Part shown: in pieces, positions 25,779 through 32,731 of the stretch | Numbering within the stretch: position 1 is the first letter of the stretch | Layout of the letters: every line of letters begins with the position of its first letter | Source: Xiamenia xianingshaonis | GTDB lineage: Bacteria > Actinomycetota > Coriobacteriia > Coriobacteriales > Eggerthellaceae | Reading direction: 5' to 3' | DNA length: 64,000 nucleotides | NCBI RefSeq assembly: GCF_017945865.1 | Contig: NZ_CP072829.1 | Span: forward strand, 1,612,001 to 1,676,000 | Position numbers and translations under genes: made by a program | Notes under the pieces: model-generated | Seen by the model: only the letters and a program-made list of their open reading frames with translations | Told to the model about the DNA's origin: nothing | Database searches by the model: none

Positions 25779-28700
25779 CTAGCGGGTGGCCGTCCACACG
25801 CCGGAGCCGTTGACCCAGTAGCGGCCGACCCACTCGTTCGAAGCCATGGCGCCGGAGGCGTCCATGTAGTACCACTTGCCGCCGACCTGCTGCCAGCCGG
25901 TGAGCATCTTGCCGAACGTGCCGTCGTGGGCGGTGTTGAGCAGGTACCAGGCGCCGTCCTTCACCCAGCCGGACTGCATGGCGCCGGACTTGGCGAAGTA
26001 GTACCAGCCGCCGTCGACCTTCTGCCAGCCGGTGAGCATGGAGCCGTACGTGCCCTTGTGGTCCTGGTTGAGCAAATACCACGTGCCGTCCGCGTCCTGG
26101 AACCACTTCGTGTTGGTCATCTTGCCGCTCTTCTCGAAGTGGTACCACTCGCCGCCGATGAGCTTCCAGCCGTCCTTGACCTGCTTGCCGCCCTCGTAGT
26201 AGGCCCAGTCGTTTCCGGAGCCGACCCAGCCGGTCTTGCCGGCGGCGCCGGGGGTCACGGGCGCGTCCGTGCCGCCCACGGGCTTGTAGTCCACGGTGGT
26301 CGAGCCGGTGTAGTTGCCCGTGTAGGTGATCACGAGCTTCTTCTGGGCCGGGTTAGGCGTGACCTTGAAGTCCTTGCCCTCGGTCAGGCCGGGCACCGTC
26401 ACGACCGGGGCGCCCGCGTCGGTATAGGTCACGGTCGCGGCCTTGGGGCCGGCGGCCTTGGAGATGGTGAAGCTCTTCTCAACCGAGCCGGTCCAACCCG
26501 CGGCGGACTTGCCGGAAACGGTCACCTTGTAGGTGCCGGCGTCGGTGGCGTTGCCCGCGACCTTCACGTCGTAGGCGCTCGGGTCGACGATGACCTTCTT
26601 GCCGCCATCCGTGTAGCTGACCTCGACCTTGGGCGTCTGGGCCGAGCCGGTGTAGACCGCGTCCGCGACCGAGACGTCGGCCTTGGCGACGTCGTAGAGG
26701 ACCGCGACGTCCTTCTCCACCGAGCCGGTGAAGTTGCCCGTGCCGGCGATGGTGGCGGCCACCGTGCCGGGAACGGAGCCCTTGGCCTCGACCGTGTAGT
26801 CAGTGTCGGCCGCGAGCGTAGCGTCGCCGTACTTCGCGACGACGGCATCGGCCGCAGAGCCGCCCGGAGCCACGGCCGCGGTCTCGATGGCCGCCTTCGC
26901 GATGTCAGCCTGGGCGATGGTGAACGGAACCTTGACGGAGCCCTTGAAGTTGCCCGTCTTGCCCGAGATCACCACGTAGGCCGGGGCCTCTTCGGTGGAA
27001 GCGTTGGTGTTGTTCTCGTAGGTGTAGGTCAGGTCGTCGACGTAGTCCCTGAGATCGATCCCATCCCTATCGTAGCCCACGTTGGCGGGCGTGAGCTTGC
27101 TCTTGCCCCACAGGACGTCGGGCTCGAAGGCCTTGCCGGTGTACACCAGGCCGTCCGCGCCCTCGAGCACGATGTCCTCAGCGGACGCGCCGTCGAGCAG
27201 CAGCGGCTGGATCTCGAACTGCACCTCGAGCGTGCCGGCGTAGTCGCCCGTGCCGGTGATGGTCGCGGTGGCCGTGCCGGCGTTGACGTTGTCCTTGTAG
27301 TCGACGGCATAGTCCACATTTTCCGTCAGCGAAGCGCCGAGCTTGTCGGAGTTGGGAAGCTTGAGCTTCACGGTGATGCCGGCCTCGCGCTCCGCGCCGG
27401 TGTAGAACACGGGCGCGTCCTCGTCGGTCAGCATGGCGACAGCAAGCTCTTCCAGGTTCTGCGTGGTCACACGGAACTCGCCGGTGGCAGTGCCCTTGTA
27501 GTTGCCGATGCCCTCGATGTCGAACTTGTACAGCGTCACGCCCTGCGGAACGCCGGACTGCGACGACGCAGGATAAACGCGCGTGATGCGGTAGTCCTTG
27601 CCCAGCTCGAGCTTCGTCATGATGTTGTCGCCATCGGCGTCGTCCTCGCCCGAATCGTACTGCACGACCGGGTCGAGCACGTCGGCCGAGGTCAGGTCGT
27701 TGTCAGGGTTGAACTGGCTTTTCAGCTGCGAAGCGGCTTTTGCGTCGAAGCCTTCGAGGTCGCCAAGGGCGGCAGGGGTGATGGAGAAGTTCTGCACCTT
27801 CTCGCCCGTGTAGTTGCCCACGTAGGTGATGGTGGCGACGGCGCCGTTGTCGGTCACGGCGGTGTTGTTAGCGTAGGTCACGTAGCCGTCGATGCCGGCC
27901 TGGGTGCCGGCCTTCACGGCATCTTTGTAAACATCTTCAGCAACGATGTTGAGATTCTTCGACGGTGCGCTTTCCTGATTCACGGCAGTGGGCGTGAGCT
28001 TCAGAGTCGCAGTCGGCGCAGGCGTCACCTCGCCCGTGAACGGAACGGAGAAGGTGCCCTTGGTCGTGGTCTTGCCGCCCCACGTGTAGTCCGTGACCTT
28101 GTCGGTCACCGGCATCCGGTTGATGGTCAGCTCGAGCTCTTGGACAGGGCCGACGCAGGTACCGATGGGGGTAACCGTGACGCGATAGGTGCCAACCTCG
28201 GTGGCGTACTCCTGCTGAACGGGCTTGCCGTCCGCACCCGGGACATAGACCTTCGTGTCAAAGTCCGTGCCGTTGGTGTACACGGTTCCGTCGACGTCCT
28301 TGAAGGTCTTCAGCAGCTCGTCGATCTTGTAGCCGTTCGGGTTGAACACCACGGCGTCCAAGGCCGGCGCCTGGGGCAGCACGTCGCCGAACTTGTACTT
28401 GAGGGTCAGCGTGTTCTCGTACTCGCCGTTCTCCCCGTTGTACGACATCTCGATGATGCCGTCCTCGTCGGACTCTTCGCTGGTGACGAACTTCGTCACC
28501 GCGAACTTGAACAGCTTGTTGATCTCTTGGGCGCCGGTGATCGTCGTGCCGTCGTCGAGCGTCACCGTCATTCCGTTTGCGACCTGGGCGATGAGCGCAT
28601 CTTTGGTGATGCCGTCGGCGTGCTTGAGCAGGACGCTGTCGGGATAGCGGCCGTTGACCGTGACGGTGATGGGCTCTGCGCTATCGCTGTCCGCTTGCGT

Positions 28701-30011
28701 CTTGTTGGCATTCACCTGGGTGGCGAGGTCGGCGCAGACCGTGAGCTTCAGCTCGCCGACGACCTCGTCAGAGCCGGCCATGTTGATCTTCGCAGTGTAC
28801 ACGCCGGGATTCGTCGGAGCGACTTCCTCGCCGTCTTCGTTCACAAGCTTCGTGGTGCCCTTGTACCACGTGGCCTCGTACGTAGTGCCATCAAGAGTCG
28901 TTTCGACAGCCCCGGCGGTGGCGGGCTTGAATTTGACCTCCATGGCACTCTTGAGATCATCCAGAGCGTCTGAATTGAGCAGCGGCTCCTTATACGCAAC
29001 CTCGCCGGCAGCAGAGCCATTAGCGGCCGTGACGCCAGCCGTCGACGAAGCGCCGGCGCCCCAAGCAACCTTATAGGTGCCCTCGGTGGCAGCAGAGATC
29101 GGAACCGTGCGGGTCCAGTTGCCGTCCTGGTTCGCACCCTGCAGGGCGTAATTGACGGCATCCGCTGTAGCAAGCTCTACCTTCACGACAACATTGCCGG
29201 GCGTGTTGATCTTGGTGTCGTTGACGGTCAAATTCTGGCCGTTAGGGCCGGTCATGGAGACTGTGTACTGCGCTGAGTCGCCGGTGCCGATCAACGTCGT
29301 ATCACCGCTCTTGACCGCAAGGTCCGAAACGATGTCTTCCGGAGAGGTGACGCCAAGGACGCCGGACGTCAGGCCGCCAGAAACGGTAGCCGTAGCTTTG
29401 GTAATGGAGAAGGTCTGAGTGTGAGGAATAGCAGGCGAATCGCCATCAAGAGCGTTATTGATTGCAACGACGGCCTTTGTCCATGTGTTTTGAGCGATCT
29501 CCGCGTCGCTCTTATTACTCTCATCAACTTTATAGGTTGCCGTATAATCGCCTACGCCAATGGGGGTTGCGGCAGTACCAGTATAAGTAGCAGCAATCTC
29601 GTCGCCGGTCACCTTGAACCACTTAGCATGCTTAGAAGAATCAGCGGCAGTATAATTATACTTCACATATGCGACAGCAGTACCCTTCGCAGGAGCCTGC
29701 GAACTACCGTTGTACTCAAAAGACAGTGGACCCGTCGGAAGCTTCAGGGACACTTCAGTCCAGGTATCAGTAGTTGCAGGATTTGCTGGTAGTACAGTCC
29801 CCGCATTAGTATGAGTGAGTTCAACAGCCCCAGCTTTGTCATTGTCTACCGTAACGCCATCATCCGCATAAGCCACGGAGGGTTCCAGCGCCGCCTGGGA
29901 CAGGGCGACGGCCGGGGTCATGCCGAAGGCGAGGGTGCCTGCAAGGATCAGGCTAAGAACCTTGCCCCCCCCCCCGTAGGTCTTGGAGGTTAGAGGATTT
30001 ACTTTGGACAT
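25779..30011 (-). CDS. Giant secreted surface protein copy 2, in frame at a G11 tract (phase ON as sequenced)
   Basis: 1410 residues from the ATG at 30011, chosen for its ribosome site (GAAAGG) and signal peptide. The frame stays open far upstream but that part is not protein-like. The n-region MSKVNPLTSKTYGGGG comes from the switch tract. The hydrophobic core KVLSLILAGTLAFGMTPAVA follows, with cleavage near AYA|DDG. The mature part has roughly ten Ig/MBG-like repeats with NVNAGTATATITGTGDYAG-type motifs. The C-terminal 150 residues are WYY...GW wall-binding repeats ending in YWVNGSGVWTATR. Several blocks, such as LLLDGASAEDIVL through VPFTIAQADIAKA, are nearly identical to copy 1, while the N-terminal half diverges. 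It is probably a surface adhesin or matrix-binding protein with no known ligand. Confidence 0.88.
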   Translation of the reverse strand: MSKVNPLTSKTYGGGGKVLSLILAGTLAFGMTPAVALSQAALEPSVAYADDGVTVDNDKAGAVELTHTNAGTVLPANPATTDTWTEVSLKLPTGPLSFEYNGSSQAPAKGTAVAYVKYNYTAADSSKHAKWFKVTGDEIAATYTGTAATPIGVGDYTATYKVDESNKSDAEIAQNTWTKAVVAINNALDGDSPAIPHTQTFSITKATATVSGGLTSGVLGVTSPEDIVSDLAVKSGDTTLIGTGDSAQYTVSMTGPNGQNLTVNDTKINTPGNVVVKVELATADAVNYALQGANQDGNWTRTVPISAATEGTYKVAWGAGASSTAGVTAANGSAAGEVAYKEPLLNSDALDDLKSAMEVKFKPATAGAVETTLDGTTYEATWYKGTTKLVNEDGEEVAPTNPGVYTAKINMAGSDEVVGELKLTVCADLATQVNANKTQADSDSAEPITVTVNGRYPDSVLLKHADGITKDALIAQVANGMTVTLDDGTTITGAQEINKLFKFAVTKFVTSEESDEDGIIEMSYNGENGEYENTLTLKYKFGDVLPQAPALDAVVFNPNGYKIDELLKTFKDVDGTVYTNGTDFDTKVYVPGADGKPVQQEYATEVGTYRVTVTPIGTCVGPVQELELTINRMPVTDKVTDYTWGGKTTTKGTFSVPFTGEVTPAPTATLKLTPTAVNQESAPSKNLNIVAEDVYKDAVKAGTQAGIDGYVTYANNTAVTDNGAVATITYVGNYTGEKVQNFSITPAALGDLEGFDAKAASQLKSQFNPDNDLTSADVLDPVVQYDSGEDDADGDNIMTKLELGKDYRITRVYPASSQSGVPQGVTLYKFDIEGIGNYKGTATGEFRVTTQNLEELAVAMLTDEDAPVFYTGAEREAGITVKLKLPNSDKLGASLTENVDYAVDYKDNVNAGTATATITGTGDYAGTLEVQFEIQPLLLDGASAEDIVLEGADGLVYTGKAFEPDVLWGKSKLTPANVGYDRDGIDLRDYVDDLTYTYENNTNASTEEAPAYVVISGKTGNFKGSVKVPFTIAQADIAKAAIETAAVAPGGSAADAVVAKYGDATLAADTDYTVEAKGSVPGTVAATIAGTGNFTGSVEKDVAVLYDVAKADVSVADAVYTGSAQTPKVEVSYTDGGKKVIVDPSAYDVKVAGNATDAGTYKVTVSGKSAAGWTGSVEKSFTISKAAGPKAATVTYTDAGAPVVTVPGLTEGKDFKVTPNPAQKKLVITYTGNYTGSTTVDYKPVGGTDAPVTPGAAGKTGWVGSGNDWAYYEGGKQVKDGWKLIGGEWYHFEKSGKMTNTKWFQDADGTWYLLNQDHKGTYGSMLTGWQKVDGGWYYFAKSGAMQSGWVKDGAWYLLNTAHDGTFGKMLTGWQQVGGKWYYMDASGAMASNEWVGRYWVNGSGVWTATR
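29965..29975 (-). repeat. Homopolymer switch tract, G11 on the coding strand
   Basis: Eleven C on the plus strand, read as four Gly codons (GGG GGG GGG GGC) directly before the hydrophobic core of the signal peptide. This length keeps surface protein copy 2 in frame. Confidence 0.85.
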
Positions 30012-30017
30012 ATGTTG

Positions 30018-30083
30018 ACCTTTCTTCACTTGGTTCACAACATAGGACGCGCCCATTGTGCCACAGATCGTCCCACTTGCCAA
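30018..30083 (-). promoter_or_regulatory. Promoter and ribosome site of surface protein copy 2
   Basis: TTGGCA (30083-30078), 17 bases, CACAAT (30060-30055), then the ribosome site TGAAGAAAGGT (30028-30018). The sequence is identical to that of copy 1, so transcription should be the same and expression would be decided by the tract length. Confidence 0.6.
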
Positions 30084-30161
30084 AGCCTTTTGTGCCGACA
30101 AGTCCCAAATACGTCCCCCACCAGGCGGTTTCCGGGCGTCAATTGTGTTCGTTTGTTGGAG

Positions 30162-30466
30162 GGGGCCGACAGGCGGTTCCAAGCCCCGCCGGCGAGAACG
30201 CCGCCCCTGCTGCAGGCGGTTCCGCCGCGGCGGCGGAGCTTTGGTCCCAGCCAAAGGAGCCCGGACCGGTTGGCTCGAGCGCGCCGACGCGTCACCCGTG
30301 GAACCGCCAGGCACCCGGCCTTGCCGCTCCAGGCCCTCGTCGCGTGCGCAAGCACGCTTCCTCGGGCCTTCACGGCAATTCCGGGCACCTGGCGGCCCCA
30401 CGGGGCAGCGAAGCCGCCACGGCGAAAGCGCCGTCCGACGACTTCGGACGACAAACCCCGCACGCC
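30162..30466. other. Gene-free region with palindromic element B and a shared boundary motif
   Basis: 305 bases between surface protein copy 2 and the DUF4143 ATPase. It contains palindromic element B and a second GC-rich segment ending in GCGCCGTCCGACGACTTCGG (30431-30450), a boundary motif also found behind elements C and D. No gene is visible. Confidence 0.55.
30215..30308. repeat. Palindromic intergenic element, copy B (94 bp, diverged)
   Basis: The left end GGCGGTTCC (30215-30223) is inverted at the right end (30300-30308). It shares the interior start GGAGCTTTGGTCCCAGCCAA with copies A and C, then diverges. Flanked on the left by CCCCTGCTGCAGG. It lies between surface protein copy 2 and the DUF4143 ATPase. 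Confidence 0.65.
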
Positions 30467-31684
30467 TCAAATGGCCCACACGGGAACGGCCTGCACGTTG
30501 GGCGTCACGAAGTAGGGTTCCGGCGTCTGGCATATGACGTGGCCGAAACCGACCTCGTAGTCGGGCATGGCGTCCAAACACGAAAAGTTCTTCACGGCCT
30601 TTTTGTCCACCAAGGCGCTTGACTTGATCTCCACCGGATGCAACGTCCGCCCATCCTGAATGACCAGATCGATCTCATGCTTCCTCGCATCGCGATAAAA
30701 CCAGACGTCATGCAGGTTGGCGCCCGCGTTCATGTAGCTTTTCAGCACTTCCGACACGACAAACGTCTCGAACATCTGCCCGGCAACAGCACCGTTTCTC
30801 AGTTGGTCCGTCGTGGTCCAACGAGTCAGGTGGCAGACCAGGCCCGTGTCCATGAAGTAGAGCTTCGAGGCCTTCGTCAGCCGTTTTTCGATGTTGGGCC
30901 AAAACGGTTCGACAATGCGGACGATGCCTGACGCCTGCAGAACGGACGTCCACGCCTTGACGGTTTTTCCGTCGACGTCGATGGCGTTGCCGATAGCGGA
31001 AGCGTTGAAAAGCTGTCCGGACCGCGCGGCGCACGCAACCATGAACCGATAGAACTTCGCCTCGTCCTTGATCGCGATGAGGTCTCGCACGTCGCGTTCG
31101 AGGTATGTCCGCACATAATCGGAGTAGAAAGCGTCCCATTCGATGTCGCTTTGCTGCAGCTCGGGCAGAGACCCGCGATGGATGTGGCGCCATAGATCGA
31201 AACCTTCCGGAGCGCAGGGCATATCCGCCGCGTCCACCTTGCGAGGAACGTACTTCCTCAACGAGGCAGGATCGTCCACGAATTCCCGAAGGGAGAGCGC
31301 AGGCATTTCCAATATGCGAACGCGACCGGCCAGCGATTCGCTGACCCCTTTCATGAGGTGATAGGTCTGAGAGCCCGTAAGGATGACCTGGCCTTTTTCG
31401 CTCGATTTGTCGACGATCCACTTCACGGACGAGAAAAGCTGGGGAACGCGCTGCACCTCGTCGATGATGAGCGGAAGCGCATGCGTTTCAAAGAAGAGAA
31501 CAGAATCGGCCGTGGCCTGGGAAAACACGAATGGGTCTTCCATCGTGACATACCCGAAACCATCGGAAAAGCGCTGCTTGAGCATGGTGGTTTTGCCAAC
31601 CTGCCGAGGCCCGGTGACCAGCACGACTTTCCCTTGCCCGAGCATGGCGCTCACGGTTTTCTCTATAGCTCTGGGTATGTACAC
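30467..31684 (-). CDS. AAA ATPase with C-terminal DUF4143 domain
   Basis: A 405-residue protein. The N-terminal P-loop domain has Walker A GPRQVGKTTML, Walker B LIIDEVQRVP, and sensor-type LTGSQTYHLM. The C-terminal DUF4143 part (about residues 200-400) resembles a winged-helix and nuclease-like region (VWFYRDARKHEIDLVIQDG, HPVEIKSS). Members of this family are common in accessory regions and their function is unknown. I prefer the GTG start at 31684, with AAAGGGG 5 bases upstream. An upstream start would add a hydrophobic tail. It is flanked on both sides by members of the palindromic repeat family, consistent with an acquired single-gene module. Confidence 0.88.
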   Translation of the reverse strand: MYIPRAIEKTVSAMLGQGKVVLVTGPRQVGKTTMLKQRFSDGFGYVTMEDPFVFSQATADSVLFFETHALPLIIDEVQRVPQLFSSVKWIVDKSSEKGQVILTGSQTYHLMKGVSESLAGRVRILEMPALSLREFVDDPASLRKYVPRKVDAADMPCAPEGFDLWRHIHRGSLPELQQSDIEWDAFYSDYVRTYLERDVRDLIAIKDEAKFYRFMVACAARSGQLFNASAIGNAIDVDGKTVKAWTSVLQASGIVRIVEPFWPNIEKRLTKASKLYFMDTGLVCHLTRWTTTDQLRNGAVAGQMFETFVVSEVLKSYMNAGANLHDVWFYRDARKHEIDLVIQDGRTLHPVEIKSSALVDKKAVKNFSCLDAMPDYEVGFGHVICQTPEPYFVTPNVQAVPVWAI

Positions 31685-31791
31685 GGCAGCCCCTTTCGAC
31701 AAGAGCAGTATGGCGAACAGCAGCAAACTTGTCAATTTTCGGAATACTATTCCGAAAAATCACCGATTTTGGAGAATGAGACCCCGCAGCA

Positions 31792-31817
31792 GGCGGTTCC
31801 GCCGCGGCGGAAGCGCC
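31792..31817. repeat. Palindromic intergenic element, copy D (short form)
   Basis: A near-perfect hairpin, GGCGGTTCCGCC, 2-base loop, GGCGGAAGCGCC. It is bordered by the same CCCCGCAGCAGG and CCGTCCAACGAC flanks as copy C but lacks the 66-base interior. It lies upstream of the DUF4143 ATPase gene. Confidence 0.65.
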
Positions 31818-31840
31818 GTCCAACGACGTCCACTCTCTTC

Positions 31841-31909
31841 CCTACTTCAAGATTATGGCAACGCCTACTTTCAGATTATGGCATTCCCTACTTTACGATT
31901 ATGGCATTT
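31841..31909. repeat. Three tandem 23-bp repeats upstream of the two-component operon
   Basis: Units 31841-31863, 31864-31886 and 31887-31909 share CCTACTT followed by 3 variable bases, then GATTATGGCA. The 23-bp period is about two helical turns, as expected for a protein binding the same DNA face at each unit. They are AT-rich in a GC-rich region and lie about 125-190 bases before the response-regulator start. Confidence 0.75.
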
Positions 31910-31932
31910 CGACAAGCATGACAGCGTCGCGG

Positions 31933-31965
31933 CTTTCAGCTTCCTTTCAGGTCAAGCGCTACAAT
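31933..31965 (+). promoter_or_regulatory. Candidate autoregulated promoter of the two-component operon
   Basis: CTTTCAG occurs at 31933-31939 and 31944-31950, exactly 11 bp apart, the spacing used by OmpR/PhoB-type regulators. A TACAAT -10 box lies at 31960-31965 and the -35 position has no consensus, as in promoters activated by this regulator class. Confidence 0.6.
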
Positions 31966-32032
31966 GAGGATGCACGCTCGGCGCCAGGCCGCACGTGTTC
32001 TGCCCCTCCCCTTCGTCCCAAGGATGCAACCC

Positions 32033-32731
32033 ATGCACGTACTCATCATCGAAGACGACCTGCGGCTTTCCCAGGCGCTTCGGCACATCATGCAGGAAAG
32101 CGGCTACGACGTCGACCTCGTCCACGACGGCGCCGACGGGCTGGCCTGGGCCGAGAGCGGCATCTACGACGTTATTGTGTGCGACGTGATGCTGCCGAAG
32201 AAAGACGGGTTCTCGCTCGTCGCCGAGCTGCGGCGCGGCGGCGTCTCCACGCCCGTGCTGATGCTGACGGCCCGCGACGCCGTCTCCGACAAGGTCTGCG
32301 GCCTGGACAGCGGCGCCGACACCTACCTGACCAAGCCGTTCGCGCCCGCCGAGCTGATGGCGAACATCCGCGCGCTTGTCCGCCGGCAAGGCGAGGTGGT
32401 GTTCGAGAAGCTGGAGGCGGGCGACGTCGTGCTGGACCTGACCAGCGAAGACCTCATCTGCGGCGAGCGCGACATCCACCTGTCGCACAAGGAGTTCGAG
32501 CTGGCACAGGTGCTGGTCGCAAACGCCGGCAGCGTCGTGCCGAAGGGTGTCATCATCGACAAGGTGTGGGGCGTCGATTCGAGCGCCGAAGACAACAACG
32601 TGGAGGCCTACGTGTCGTTTCTGCGCAAGAAGCTGCGCTATGTCGGGTCGAGCGCGAAGATCGAGGCGCTGCGGAAGGTAGGGTATCGCCTGGTTGCAAG
32701 CGACGGAGCGGCGGGCGGTGCGTCATGCTGA
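32033..32731 (+). CDS. OmpR/PhoB-family response regulator
   Basis: A 232-residue response regulator. The receiver domain starts HVLIIEDDLRLSQAL, with the phosphoacceptor Asp51 in VIVCDVMLPKKDG, the conserved Thr in LMLTARDAV and Lys in YLTKPFAP. The C-terminal winged helix (about 130-225) ends EAYVSFLRKKLRYV with a KVGYRLV beta-hairpin. ATG 32033 has AAGGA 7-9 bases upstream. An ATG three codons earlier is also possible. It overlaps the histidine kinase gene by 7 bases, so the two are co-translated. No obvious target operon lies nearby, but direct repeats in its own promoter suggest autoregulation. Confidence 0.95.
   Translation: MHVLIIEDDLRLSQALRHIMQESGYDVDLVHDGADGLAWAESGIYDVIVCDVMLPKKDGFSLVAELRRGGVSTPVLMLTARDAVSDKVCGLDSGADTYLTKPFAPAELMANIRALVRRQGEVVFEKLEAGDVVLDLTSEDLICGERDIHLSHKEFELAQVLVANAGSVVPKGVIIDKVWGVDSSAEDNNVEAYVSFLRKKLRYVGSSAKIEALRKVGYRLVASDGAAGGASC

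Larger units (their letters stand above)
29884..30161 (-). repeat. Duplicated leader and signal-peptide block, copy 2
   Basis: 278 bases matching 13073-13349 apart from two substitutions and one extra base in the poly-C/G tract. It contains the promoter, ribosome site, start codon, switch tract and signal-peptide codons. Confidence 0.9.
31685..32032. other. Intergenic region upstream of the two-component operon
   Basis: 348 bases. From left to right it holds an AT-rich inverted sequence around 31740-31755 (GGAATACTATTCCG, a perfect GGAATA/TATTCC palindrome), palindromic element D, three 23-bp tandem repeats, and an OmpR-type direct repeat with a -10 box. No gene is seen. Confidence 0.6.

Noticed and set aside
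30467-31735. Upstream start of the DUF4143 ATPase at 31735
   Set aside because: It would add a hydrophobic 17-residue tail without a ribosome site. The GTG at 31684 has AAAGGGG at good distance and the normal family N-terminus.
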